64,000 bases of DNA. Origin: Ceratorhiza oryzae-sativae. Its lineage: Eukaryota > Basidiomycota > Agaricomycetes > Cantharellales > Ceratobasidiaceae. The stretch's first letter is position 1. Each line of letters opens with the position of its first letter. The notes below the pieces were generated by a model, which saw only the letters and a program-made list of their open reading frames with translations, was not told the DNA's origin and ran no database searches. The position numbers were made by a program, and so were the translations under genes. Shown one piece after another: positions 1 to 10,979 of this stretch. The stretch spans positions 310,001 to 374,000 of the forward strand of contig JARWMV010000238.1 of NCBI GenBank assembly GCA_030998015.1, read 5' to 3'.

Positions 1-453
1 ACCTAGACATACCATATAAAGGCTTGCCAGCGGCAGCGCGCGCAGAGAGCTCCTTATAATCTGCTTCTGCTTCCTGAGCATTCTCTGACCAACCCCAGAA
101 CCGCACTGGATATGCAAGTTAGGCCATTGCGCAGAGACCGAGCGCTTGTATTCGCTCACACGAAGATCGCTGATACGCTAGCAAGAAACCGCCTATTGCC
201 CCAAGGAAAGTTACCATCTTGAGAGCGGGCCGCATTCGGTGTCCCGAGGGGTCGATGCGCTCTGGGTCTTGTTGAGAACAAGATAAAACAAATGAGAAAA
301 GCGCTTGCCATATGCCAGAAGAGCAGCAGGGGCAGCTGCTGTTGCACCGCCCCAGACAGCATAATCGCTGGGACGGAAGTAGCGAACAACCCGTCCGAAC
401 CGGGGATCGGCATCGATGAGGGGATACGGTGTAGAGACCTCTTTCAAAGGCAT
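1..453 (-). CDS. nuo-21: NADH-ubiquinone oxidoreductase 21 kDa subunit (complex I), partial at window edge
   Basis: Accessory subunit of mitochondrial complex I in fungi (NUO-21 family). The first exon (453-309) starts MPLKEVSTPYPLIDADP, the family's characteristic N-terminus, followed by VVRYFRPSDYAVW. Two more exons join in frame: 267-160 (PSGHRMRPALKMVTFLGAIG, a membrane-type segment) and 105-13 (RFWGWSENAQEAEADYKELS, then KPLYG). The intron at 308-268 is 41 nt and begins GC rather than GT (GCAAGC...AG). Only this boundary keeps the family reading frame. Intron 2 (159-106) is a normal GT-AG intron. A GTATGT donor at 12-7 suggests another exon beyond the left edge, so the C-terminus is missing. 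It is transcribed divergently from the gene starting at 604. Confidence 0.87.
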
Positions 454-549
454 TCTAACTTTCTTGATGAATAGTTGTTTATTTTATGCACTCGAATACA
501 TACCTGGTACTACGCTTGCTGTGGACGGTGCGAGGGAGCGTCTCTGACA

Positions 550-555
550 CACGTG
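550..555. promoter_or_regulatory. CACGTG box in nuo-21/Pro-rich protein divergent promoter
   Basis: CACGTG palindrome inside the 150-bp gap between two divergent start codons. It matches the core of the bHLH/Cbf1-type site. Binding is inferred. Confidence 0.4.
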
Positions 556-603
556 ATCTGCGGGTAACAGTAACGTGTCTTCGTCGGCTTGAGGCGAACG
601 ACC

Positions 604-3550
604 ATGGACGACGATCCCTGGGGAAATGCCTGGAGCTCGACGACCGAGACGAAAAGCACGGATGGCACCAAGCAGACCTCTGCATCTCTTGACGCCACCC
701 CCACTTGGCCTGTTTCGTCTGTTCCAGCCCCCACCTTTTCCGACGCATGGGGTGTCTCGCCAGCCTGGGAAGCCACCGCCGTTGTCGGCGACCCTACTGG
801 GGGCGGCTGGGGGTCTAGTCTAGAATACGACGAAGAAGTGCCTGCCCAAGAAGCCCCTACAATTGAGTCCACGGTCGAGATTGTTGCCGAACCGGAGGAA
901 CAGGTAATAGAGGTACGAGTTTCATCACATTTCATGTATAATCTCTTTGTAACACGTTGAAGTCCTTAGTACCTGCATAGGCCGTCTTCACCATCCTATG
1001 GACAACACAACGAAATCCCACACAGCCCGTTGCCATCATCACCTCCTCCCGACGGCAGCCAGACAGCCGACTCACGCTCATCTGTCCGGAGCTCGGTTGA
1101 TGAGCCTCCTGTCACCCCGCGTGTTGTTCAAGTCATCCCCCCACCCGTCGCCTCTCCTGGAGCATTAGAGGATACATTCGGCGGGTTTGAGAGCGGAGAC
1201 AACACTGCGCTGGCGGTCGCTGGCACAGCCGAGGACCCATGGAGTCCCGGGCCAGACGATGTTACCTTTACATCGATACACGACGCTCCCACTGCAGGTG
1301 TCGACCCTTCTGAGAGTGGCGATGCTTGGGGCTCCACTTGGGCTGCAAAGCGTGAGGGAGAAGAGGAAACTCCAGCCGCAGATGAGTGGGAGATTGCACG
1401 CGCCAGAAAAGAAAGGCGGGATCGCAAGATTGTAAGCACAGCACAGTCAATTCCTACAACTAGTTTTCTCAATGATAGCATCTCTGAAGGCTCCTGAAGT
1501 TCTCTCAGGCTATCTGACAACATGGGAAGCAGCCGTAACTGCGATTTGGCCGGATGCACCACCGCCTCGTAGCGAGCCAACTACTGAATGGCGGGCACCT
1601 TTAGAGGATATATCCGAATTGTAAGTCTTGATTCTTCACATTGCATCCGACTGATATGATTTTTGCAGGCAAACATTGCGCAAAGTATATCGTCTCCCCG
1701 CAATGACGACAACATTATCCTCTCCCCCGCCAATCTTATCGCCGCTCCCTCCTTATTCTTCAACACAGATATTCACGCGCCAACGTGCGGCTCTTAAGGC
1801 GACTCGCATTTCAGCAGTCGCGCAACTTAGTCCCTTCGCCCACCTCACATCTACGCGATCCATTCAAGCTTCCCATCGCCTCTCTTCCAAAGTTAGCATT
1901 AGTACAACTAGGTCTTCTCTCGATTTTGGAAGCGATGTTGTCGGGGTAGGGTGGGCCTGGGCTCACGACGAAAAAAAGAAACCTGAACCTACGCCAGTTC
2001 CCCCTTCCACGTCCACGCCTGTGCCCGCCGCGGCCACCCCGCCTCCGGCTCCGTCTCCGACGCCAACAGGAAGATTCTCTGGATTTTGGGCTCGAGCACG
2101 GGGAAGCACGGATCGATCGAGTGCTGGCCAGGGCTCTCGTTCCAATACGCCAGTGCCGTTGACTTCACCTTCAACTTCGTCGTTGGGCGAGGCCGTAAAG
2201 CCAGCTGCTGTTGCTGCAGAACCTGCCCCTGCCGTTGATCCTTCGCCGCCACCCCAACCTGTACAACCTGCTCCTCCTGCTGAACAACCCGTCTCGGGGG
2301 TGTCGAGATTCTTCAAGCGGTTCTCTCGATCGAATCCTTTAGAGACTGAGAGAATCCGGCTCGCTACTTCTGAATCCGTCTCTCTGTCAGCGTCAGATCT
2401 AGAGTTCCTGGAAGACTTTGTTCCCGACTTAGCTCCCAAAAGTCTCCTAGATGGAGGAAGAGGATTAACGGAGTTTGATGCGTTGGAATCGATGCTGAAG
2501 AGCAAACCCCTTCCAAAAGATGTGCCCGTGCTTGCCCCGCCCCCGAGAGCAGGGACATCGAGTGGTGTACCATCTCCTTTGGCTGCCGTTCCCGAGAATC
2601 GAAAAGGGGGCGAGGATTTGTGGGATGTATTCAGTGCACCACCCGCTTCTGCTGCGCCAAATGGCCGCTCTAGCAACCCGCTTATCTCCCCTCCCATCTC
2701 TGCTACAACTCCTACGGTTCCACCCTCGCTCACACCCAAGATTACAACTCCTGTCGGATCAGCCCCGGCATCCCGTAGCCATACACCCCGCCTGCCCTCC
2801 ATCGCGGACCTCTCAGCAGTTGTGGGTAGTAAAGGCTCCCACCTACGCCAAACTTCGTTCTCAACGCGTGCGCAGCAGGCATTTATGGCCGATGTACCAG
2901 CATTGGACCCATCCCCGATTCCCGCTTTACCCCCTCCACCTGGATCGAGTTCTGGTTCAGGGCTCGGACAAGCGGCAGAAACGGATTTATTTGCTGATTT
3001 CATGGCTGGTCCGCCCGCCCCTGTCACACAAAATCAAAGCCATGGAGAACCACCAGCAAGACCCTCGTTTGACGACTTCGGAGATTTTGAGTCTTTCGCT
3101 CCTATACCTACGCAAGCACCAGCACCAATTCTTCAATCCCCTTCGCCTCCTAAACCCCCCTCTAAATCGGGTACACCGGTGTTCATTCGCACGGGTTCGA
3201 ACATCCAGCGCGTTTCGGAGTCAATACCAGGGGCGCTTCCTCCATTGCTTCCGCCACCTCCCTCTATGCCTATGCGCTCTAATCCGCCAAGCGTCGCACC
3301 ACCTCCACTTGCTCCTCCGCCTTCTTTTGCCCCTCCGCCTTCGCTCGCTCCTCCACCCCCATCAATTCCCCCAAATCAGCCGCAAATTGACCTTTTCGAT
3401 TTTGGGTCATCCCCTCCTCGGGATGTTCAAATTCCCGCTCCTTCGTTTCATACCACTGCACCCGCACGTGCTTCTAAGCCCGCAGTGGCAGGTGCGGGTG
3501 CAGGCGCGGGGCTTTCCGCTTCAGATTTGAGCTTTTTCGAAGGCCTTTAG
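604..3550 (+). CDS. Large Pro-rich protein with FxxF/acidic ear-binding-type motifs, possible clathrin-adaptor accessory
   Basis: Four exons (604-912, 970-1431, 1490-1620, 1669-3550) give about 927 aa; all phases close and the final exon ends in TAG at 3550. It starts MDDDPWGNAWSS and has DPW/WG repeats near the N-terminus. A folded-looking segment lies around residues 257-370 (EVLSGYLTTWEAAVTAIWPD, then KVYRLPAMTTTLSSPPP and VGVGWAWAHDE). After it comes a very Pro/Ser-rich tail. Short acidic-Phe motifs recur: DTFGGFES, DDFGDFESF, DLFADF, DLFDF. Such motifs bind the ear domains of AP-1 gamma and GGA adaptors, so a role in endosome/Golgi clathrin traffic is inferred. I do not recognise the family, and the long antisense ORF under exon 4 is a shadow. 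The first donor could also be at 904, removing three residues. Confidence 0.72.
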
Positions 3551-3894
3551 TATTCATGTACGTACTGCATGCATCTTGTATTCTAAACACCTGCTATTTA
3601 TCCGAACGGAGGGCTTTCTTATCGAGATGCGAGTGCCTTACTTGAAAAAAAACTCCGAGGTCGACAGATCGATGGACTCTTTGAACAGAGTCTAGGTCCG
3701 GGATTTTTTGAATAGACACTTGCTGACTGATCGATCCCAACCTCCACTTGGCGCTAACGGATAACCTTGACAACCGAAGCACCCAAAGGGCGTGCCACGC
3801 ATGCGATATGCGAAGAGTTAAATACAAGATCGATGAAATAAAATAAAAATGAGTTCTTTCCCCCTCTCTCCCCTCATTCCGTCTTTCTGACAGC
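3551..3894. other. Intergenic: 3' end of Pro-rich gene and MFS promoter
   Basis: No coding potential seen. Just before the MFS start there is an AT-rich stretch (about 3838-3850), then a pyrimidine-rich tract (about 3855-3885), the usual arrangement upstream of fungal start codons. Confidence 0.5.
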
Positions 3895-5793
3895 ATGAGC
3901 CCAACACCAAATTCCGTTGAACTCACGCCAGCGCCGACACTCGTCGTCGACCAGGCGAGCTTGTCTGAGGGCAAGGAAAAGAGAGATGGGTTGAATAAAT
4001 CCGAGTCTGAAGTCCCAGCACTCGCCAATGCCGCTGCGGCTCGGAAATATATTCTCCTGGCTGTATTCTGCCTCGGTCAATTCCTGGACTCACTCAACAC
4101 TTCCGCAATGTTTCCGGCCATTCCAACCATCTCTCACGATGTCGGATTAACCGACAGTGATTCTGTTTGGCTCTTCGCCGCATATCAGGCGACGTTTGCC
4201 TCGTTTTTGCTTATTGTGTGTCCTAGTTATTGATTGCTTTACACTGTTGACCAAGCATGCGGTGCATAGAGTGGACGTATCTCGGATGTTTATAGCCCAA
4301 AGCCAGTTTTCGTGTTAGGAACCGCATTCTTTGGCCTGACTACGCTCGGCGGTGGATTTCTTCATGACAAGATTTCCTTTTTGGTTTTACGAGCTCTACA
4401 GGGGATCGGAGCATCCTTAACAATTCCTTCGTCCCTCAACTTGATTGTCCAAATGTTTCCGAATCCACAGGAACAGGGACGAGCCATCGGCTGGTTTAGT
4501 TCGGCTGGTTGTATCGGAAATGGTGCGTCATTTAGAAGGATAGACATGGGGTATGCTCATGATGACATAGTACTGGGGACTATTGTTGGAGCTATTTTGG
4601 CTCAGTATGCGTCTTGGAGATGGATATTCTGGATGATATCGATGATTGCGGTACCTATATCGATCTCATGCGTGTTCTTGATTCCAAAGACCCCAAGGAA
4701 TCCTGAGCATAAGCAGGCAACATTTGATTTCGTTGGAGTGCTTGCTCTTACTGGTATGTCGTACTACTGTACTTGGATACGTCGCATATTGACGCGACAT
4801 GCTTAGTATCTTCTATTTTATTCATATATGCGCTCACTAGCGGGTCGGTTGAAGGATGGTCAGCGCCGGGGGTCCTGGCTCCCTTGTTTGTCTCAATCGC
4901 TCTGGCCATTTCGTTTTTTGTTTGGGAGACTCGAATTGGCGAAGCTAGTGCTTCTCTGTAAGTCTAAATCAGCTAAGGTGTATCGCAACTAATATCTATA
5001 GGCTATTAGTCCCCCGAAGCTTTGGTATTATCGAAACTTTGGTGTTTTGTTCGCCCTCGCGCTCATGCCATACTTCTATTGGGTTCAAATCTACCTCAGC
5101 CTTTCACCTTATTGGCAAGGCCACCTTGGATGGTCGAGCATAATCTCGGCTGTTAAGTTGTATGTCTGTAAATTCAAGCCATTTTTTGTGATACTGACGC
5201 CACAGCCTACAAGTCTGCCACTTGGTATTGTTTCGGGACCCATCACGATGAATGCTGGACGTATCTCGCAGCTTGGTCAGCCCAAGTGGATGATTCTTGG
5301 CGGCTTGGGCCTTTCGTTTACCGCGAGCCTCATGTTTCCGTTTTCGCCTGGTCGATACTGGCAGATTGACTTTCCAGCTTTTATCCTCGGGACTGCCGGA
5401 ACTGCGACCGTCTTTGTACTCACCAGGTAAGCATAGTTATTAATAAAATTGAATAGTTGGCTTAGTGCCTCACCTATCAATAGCATCAATATATTCCGCG
5501 CAACTCCACCCCATTATGCCGGTGTGGTCGGTGCGGTATTTAACACGGCTCTTCAGCTTGGATCTGCAATCGGCACCTCGGCGACGACGTCTATTCAGGC
5601 TTCTGTCGACGCACGAAATCGTAATGATCAAACTGCGTTCAAAGGCCGGGCGGCTGCCCTTTGGTTCCTTTCCGCAGTGGTCGGACTAGAAATAATTGGG
5701 GTTTTGGTATTCTTTAGGCCACTAACTCAAGACCCGAATGACGAGGAATCGTCAACGACTGAAAAGGGGCGACAGCCAGTGATGACACATTAG
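3895..5793 (+). CDS. MFS transporter, DHA2-type (14-TM) exporter
   Basis: Proton-coupled membrane transporter of the major facilitator superfamily. A hydrophilic N-terminal tail of about 45 residues precedes TM1 (KYILLAVFCLGQFLDSLN). The loop after TM2 holds SGRISDVYSPKPV, the family's motif A equivalent, and RALQGIGASLTIPS corresponds to motif B. Introns fall at about 4216-4269, 4522-4569, 4755-4806, 4959-5009, 5160-5210 and 5429-5484, and all rejoin in frame. The C-terminus is hydrophilic (DEESSTTEKGRQPVMTH). Length and TM count fit 14-TM drug or low-affinity ammonium (Amf1-like) exporters. The substrate cannot be read from sequence. No biosynthetic genes flank it. Confidence 0.85.
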
Positions 5794-7822
5794 AGCGAGC
5801 CACCAGGGGGAGTCATTTAATTCGAGGGCTTTTGGATCTTTTTCGAAACTTACGACAATAATGTACCTTTAGAACAAGGTCATATATCCAGCTGCAAGCT
5901 AGATCTCGAGTCTCAGCAGGAGTGGCCGTGTGAGCCTATGAAACTCCCTTTTTCTTAGGCAGCATGCCCCTTTAGACGATTGAAATACTGGCCAGAATTG
6001 TCGAGGTTCGCGCATGCAAAGACTATAAAAAGCTACATAAAAAGCTAGCTATCCAAGCTCACCTTCCCGCTGGGCCCTTCCCGACCACGGCCAATGTTCC
6101 TTATCCCATCTCATCTTACGCCCTACTTTCTCTCAATCAGCCTCGGTGCTGTGGTAAATGTCGCAAAGTGAACCTAGTCCGACGCATAGCATCGAGTCGG
6201 TGCCATGGCTCCCTTCCACATCAGTTTCAGCGAGCGCGTGTTGGGATTGCGTATGGTCAACAAGTAGCCCAAGGAGGCCACTACCCCACTGACCATGTAA
6301 CACACCCTCATGCGTGTTAACCAGCCGGTTGGATTACTCTCCGTTGTGAATAGATATCTCGCTCTTCTCGGCCGGTTGTGCTTGTGGTGTATTCTCGCAG
6401 TCCATACATATCTCACATCCTTCAGCCGGGCCTCGTACGATCGAAACTACGCTCGTCTCTGCCTTGATTGCTACAGCTTCCCTAGCCCAGGATGTGCGCA
6501 CAGCCTGTGCGCGGCGGGTTTCCACAGTTCGACGCCTCGCTGCGGAACAGCTTTTTTTTTTTCAGAATCCGGGTATATTCTGTCTGAGGTCAGAGATGGG
6601 TGTCTAATCCAAAGTTGCTACTGCCCGTTCGACGGGTACATGTGCGCGCGCTGTGAATCCCTTGTATACACTTGCCTACGGCTGGGAAACTAATTGTCCA
6701 ACGAGACATCGAAATCAGGTAGTCCTATGATGAGTGTAAACCCTGTTCTTGGGTGGATCAATGTATAGCAATGGTCGCTCATTCGAATCCTCCTACAGTC
6801 GTTTCTTTCCACCTTCCCTTCTTCTTCGCTTCTGGCTCCCCTCGGCGACGATCCCCTCCGACACTGGACCTTTTTGGCTATTCTGGCATACGTCTGGTTC
6901 TGAGACTGAGAGTGAGCAGATTAGATCAGACCTGCGTTTGGAGTGTGGTTGTGCACCAATTGTCATACCCCCGAATGATCCACCAGAACCAATCGCTCCA
7001 GCTCATCGACAGGGGGGTGTAAACATGAATTTTTTTTATAACTTTTTATAACTATTTTACACTTGTCAGGCAGGTTTTTATGTTGTGGGCGCTCTAAAAT
7101 GATCTGATATAGTCAAAAGGCCTGAATTCGGAATGCCGCTTGATCGCCGACACCATGATCATTGACAGTGCATATATGCGCGTGGTGTGTGTGTGCAGAT
7201 GGGGGCGACTCTGGGCTGGGACTTGAGTGGGGTGGCGTCGCTTGGGGATGATTCGTTCGATCCACTACCATTCTCCACAGCACCCGACATTCCATCTATA
7301 ACATCCAGACTACTGTGATGCCAAGCGAGTACCTCAATCGATGTGAGCCAGACATATTATTGCACAACGGAACAAAAGGGTAGAGTATACAAAACGAGTC
7401 GATTAGGGAATGTGACTTGTTTCATTCTTGTTCTAATATTTCCTGACCCAGTCGCTTGTCTGTGATATAGTTAGCCTATCATTCAAGGTTGCAAACTCTT
7501 TATCCATCCGGCCGTGTAGGTCTCGCTTCGCCTAGATTTGGACAAGCTGTCAACGGTAGATGCTCAATGGAGCAATCGATCAAAACGGCATCTCAGCTTC
7601 CAAATCAAGTTAGCGGATGTAGTCTATTAAGGTAATTTGATATCAACACAGCTTCCAAAGGAGATGAACACCTCGTGGCATAAAAACGTAAGAATGTGGT
7701 CGTGCAGGGCATGAACATGTGGTAGAGACTGAAAAAAGGAGAAAAAGAAAACACGAGATGACCCGAAAAAAAGATACAGGGCTACATGAGATAATCTTTC
7801 TATTGGTACAAATACAAACCCT
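5794..7822. other. Gene-free 2-kb interval
   Basis: No ORF with family character on either strand; the longest (6310-6693) is Cys/Ser-rich and looks like chance. A TATA-like ACTATAAAAAGC at about 6022, then a pyrimidine-rich stretch at 6060-6110, resembles a promoter, but the following ATG (about 6205) opens only a 20-codon frame. There is an AT-rich stretch with TTTTTATAAC repeated around 7028-7060. I saw no TIRs and no convincing tRNA. It holds the 3' ends of both flanking convergent genes. Confidence 0.45.
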
Positions 7823-9322
7823 TCATCTCAGACCGTACGCTTTTCGTACACGCTCCATTGCTACTCTGAGCTCTTCACTGGTTCCGTCGTCGTTGAATGT
7901 GGTCTTGGCCGAAGGTGCCGGTCGCATGGGGGATTGGTACAAGACTTCGAATCCCAGGTCGTCCTCGTTGTGTTTGCGCGCAGACGAGCTCGAAAAGGAG
8001 CCTGAGCTCACGCGAGGGGCCTTACGGCGGGATGCACCAGAAGCTCGTGAGGATGAGCGACCGAGGATGGGAGTCCGGGTCGCGGCGCGAGAGGTGGTTC
8101 CACTCCCTGTGGAGGATTGCGCCTGGGAAGCGGTCGCCTCTGGCTCGGCATCGTCCCATCCGTCGCAACCATCGTCCACATCGTCCGTACCACCGACCAC
8201 AATCTCGGTACCAAGAGCCTTTTTGCCCTGGTTGATAAGGTCTTGCAGGCGAGACGACATCCAGTCCATTTGTCCTGACATCTCCATCTCGTCGTCGTCG
8301 AGCTCATCGCCTGATTGGGGGCCCGTGTTGGGCTGGTAGGAGGATGACGAGGGGCCGGGGGTGGAACGGGTAGAGCTATTGTTGGTAAAAGCAGTGTGGT
8401 ACGAGGTAGCCGACTGGTTGCGGGTGTGACCAAGGGATACAGCAGGGCTCTGATTCCGTGGAGCTACGGCGGTGACAGGTCGCTTGCGGCGCGAGTTCTG
8501 CATGTGAGTGCGTCGGCCGGGCCGTGCGGGGGTACGGCGGGGTGTGGGAGGGGCTGTAGAGGCAGGCGGGGGCGGAACCGATGCTTGGCCGCCTGGTACG
8601 TACGAGTGGCCGGGTGCAGGCTGCTCTGGGCGTTCGGTGTATGGGGGCGGGGGAGGGAAGTTCTCAATCGGCTGGGCTGGGGGCGAGTCTTCCTTTCCTC
8701 GGTCACGCCAGCTATAGTCACATGTCAGCGGGGTAATTGCAGGGGCGAGTGCGGGGGTGAACATACAGGCGATAAGCGGTGAGCCCGACGGCCGTGCCGA
8801 TGACGGCGGCGCTGAATGCGCTCGAGATGAGGCTGTCGGTGATCTCCACTATGCGCCGGCGCTTGGCTGGACGGAGCTCTATCATGGTGGGCGAGTCCGA
8901 GCGGCGACATCGCAGGTAGCGAACAGCGACATGTGTTCCATCACGTGAGCGCTGGCAGCGATTGGCTCGACGCGAGATGGCTTACCGTTATTGGCGTCTT
9001 GATCGTCCTGGCCGGTGCGATCGACCTGGATATATTTGGTGGGCGAGTCGATGTAGGCAGAGGTGCTGGTCAAGTCCGGGGTGGGAGAACACGCTGGGGC
9101 CTTTAAGTCTGGCGACCACCGGCCTCGTTTCCGGGAAAGACCGGCACCCTCCTGGGAGATGCTAGCCTGAGATGTGCTCGCCTGGGATGCTCGCTGCGCC
9201 GGGGGAGGTGGACGCCGGGGCTTGGTCCGCGTCGGCGACGCATAGTCAATCTGGCCGGGGTCGGCGGATTCGGCAAATGGGTTTGCGGGCGTCGAGATGC
9301 TGAACGTGAACGGGAAAAACAT
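7823..9322 (-). CDS. Single-pass membrane protein with disordered flanks, function unknown
   Basis: Three exons: 9322 to 8986, then the segment to about 8766, then about 8711 to 7823. The start chosen is MFFPFTFSISTPANPFAES. Residues 1-110 are Ser/Pro-rich and basic. A basic stretch (RPAKRRRIVEITD) then leads into one predicted membrane helix (SAFSAAVIGTAVGLTAYRL). A long Pro/Ser-rich cytosolic or lumenal tail follows, with an acidic patch (GDELDDDEMEMSG) and a short amphipathic stretch (DWMSSRLQDLINQGKKALG). The basic residues before the helix would favour an N-in topology, which is inference. I do not recognise the family. It shares a 151-bp divergent promoter with GRX5. A second long frame (8464-8721) is a shadow. 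Confidence 0.7.
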
Positions 9323-9417
9323 GCAGTCGATGGTCGTGGACAAAAAATGTGTCGATGGCGGGACGCGACTGATGCATGCCAAAGTGGTGCGGCATTCCGC
9401 GGTCCACGCGCTAAAGT

Positions 9418-9423
9418 CACGTG
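9418..9423. promoter_or_regulatory. CACGTG box in 9322/GRX5 divergent promoter
   Basis: TCACGTG 51 bp upstream of the GRX5 ATG, within the 151-bp gap between divergent genes. Confidence 0.4.
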
Positions 9424-9473
9424 GGTCGCGCTCATATCACTCAGCACACCCCCCGAACCGCCCATTCGCCATC

Positions 9474-10109
9474 ATGTTCCGCACCGCTCTCCGCTCGGTC
9501 AGTGAACCAGTTCTTTATGGCCTGGCTCCTTCTCACACGCTGCATAGTCTCTCCCTGTTCGCCAGCTCAGACAAGCTGTCCCACCGTCTCGGATATCCAT
9601 CCGTCTCTTGTCGGATGATGCGCGCAAGAAGATCGACACGGTGAGCGTCATACCTTTGTCTCCAACGCCAAACTAAGTGCCACAAAAAGGCTGTCAAGTC
9701 GACACCTTTGGTCCTGTTCATGAAAGGAACTCCTGAAATCCCCCAATGCGGCTTCTCCAGAGCGGTAATTCAAATACTTGAGCTGCAGGGCGTGCCCAAG
9801 GACAAGATGAAGACCTACAACGTTCTGGAGGATCAAGAGCTTAGAAATTCCATCAAAGAATACTCGTACGTCTGTCAAATCGGGCTTTATCGCTACACAC
9901 TCAACCCCTTTGCAGGGAATGGCCTACAATCCCCCAGCTGTACGTGGACGGACAGTTTATCGGTGGATGCGACATTGTTATGAGCAGTACGTACGCTTTA
10001 TCTCTGGCTGGCCGATACTCATGTGGCTGTAGTGCACCAATCCGGCGAGCTTGAGGATTTGCTGGAAAAGAACAAAATCCTCCCGCCTCTCCCACCAAAT
10101 GCAGAGTAG
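9474..10109 (+). CDS. GRX5: Monothiol glutaredoxin 5, mitochondrial
   Basis: Five exons (9474-9497, 9548-9640, 9690-9865, 9916-9986, 10033-10109) give exactly 147 codons including stop. An Arg/Ser-rich mitochondrial presequence (MFRTALRS, then a tract rich in Arg and Ser) precedes the glutaredoxin fold. The monothiol active site CGFS is in [14 protein letters not shown]. The glutathione-binding elements follow: [19 protein letters not shown]. The family transfers [2Fe-2S] clusters to acceptors in the mitochondrial matrix. The first exon encodes only eight residues, and intron 1 uses a GTCAGT donor. Its neighbour ZIM17 is also a matrix protein. Confidence 0.95.
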
Positions 10110-10205
10110 AGAGCATGGTTGTATGCGAATAAAAATATACAATACATCACAAGGGCACACATATCGCCTATGAAATACAAGCACTCCCCAAACTATCCTC
10201 CTGCT

Positions 10206-10811
10206 TTACTCCCAGAATTCCAGCGTACCACCCTCTTTGATCGCCCCCCGTTGGACTCGTTCGCCTCTCTGTCTTAGTATATCTTCGATATTCCGATTCT
10301 GTCTCCCGTCGGCACCGGTCCCAGCGGTCTCTTTGAACCAGTCCAAATTATCTGCGATCAGATGGCTGGATGATGCCTTAATAATCAAGCACACAGCGCC
10401 ACATTTGATCTCTCACCGATTCTTGCACCCTGGGCATTGAACAATCACTATTCCGTTCGTATACGCCCGCTTTGTAAACGTATGCGACGACCGGTGACCG
10501 CAATCGGTCACAGTGCACGTAAACGTGAGCGAAAGCCGAGGCTCTTCTGGGTTTTCAAAAGCCGGCCTCTCGCCAGCGTGGAAAGGAGGAGGCAGAGATG
10601 TGTTTCGTGAAGCCACAGAAGATGAAAAACTGGAGACGAGGCCGGTAGGAAGTCTGACCAGTCGTTGCTGCAACGAGTTGTTGGCTTGCAGCGGAAAGCG
10701 CGGATGGCTCACCGCCGCCCGCGTGGGGATGAGGAGCCGAGATTGGCTGCTTATGAATTGTCGGAACTGTAGATGTGCGGATTCATAAATACAGGGACCG
10801 GCTGTAATCAT
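10206..10811 (-). CDS. ZIM17: DNL-type zinc finger protein Zim17/Hep1, mitochondrial Hsp70 escort
   Basis: Two exons (10811-10417, 10365-10206) encode 184 aa. The N-terminal half is a Ser/Arg-rich presequence. The zinc-finger domain begins LSLTFTCTVTDCGHRSSHTF and continues IVIVQCPGCKNRHLIADNL, the conserved DNL-zinc-finger signature. The first Cys pair is spaced C-x4-C, the second C-x2-C. The family keeps mitochondrial Hsp70 soluble and supports protein import. The start at 10811 begins the targeting peptide; the frame is open a further 23 codons upstream to 10880, but that stretch lies in the short promoter shared with POL1. It is convergent with GRX5 (3' ends 96 bp apart). Confidence 0.93.
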
Positions 10812-10910
10812 TTTATATGATGTACCATTGTGAGAAACGCAAGTCGGCAGACAGCAGCGACGGTGAGGTAAATGAGCCAAATTGATCGGGCGTGCTTACA
10901 TACCCAGATC

Positions 10911-10916
10911 CACGTG
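10911..10916. promoter_or_regulatory. CACGTG box in ZIM17/POL1 divergent promoter
   Basis: CCACGTGAC 69 bp upstream of the POL1 ATG and 100 bp upstream of the ZIM17 ATG. Confidence 0.4.
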
Positions 10917-10941
10917 ACTATCCGTGATCCAAGTCGCGTCA

Positions 10942-10947
10942 ACGCGT
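10942..10947. promoter_or_regulatory. MCB-like box (ACGCGT) upstream of POL1
   Basis: ACGCGT 33 bp upstream of the POL1 start, next to a second GTCGCGTC. ACGCGT is the MluI cell-cycle box bound by MBF at G1/S in yeasts, and DNA polymerase genes are classic targets. Function here is inferred. Confidence 0.45.
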
Positions 10948-10979
10948 TGTTTCCTGCCTTGACTTGTCTCTATCATCTC

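Noticed and set aside
1963..3027. Minus-strand frame of 354 codons
   Set aside because: Exact antisense of the large Pro-rich exon; Gly/Ala/Ser-rich mirror composition.
2520..3530. Plus-strand frame of 336 codons
   Set aside because: Alternative frame of the same Pro-rich exon, His/Leu/Arg-rich, no domain.
3895..5793. Idea that the first MFS gene belongs to a secondary-metabolite cluster
   Set aside because: No synthase, P450 or regulator nearby; neighbours are housekeeping genes.
6310..6693. 127-codon plus-strand frame in the gene-free interval
   Set aside because: Cys/Ser-rich with no conserved block; overlapping frame on the other strand equally open.
7236..7275. TTCGATCC, resembling a tRNA T-loop
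   Set aside because: No matching acceptor stem, D-arm or anticodon arm around it.
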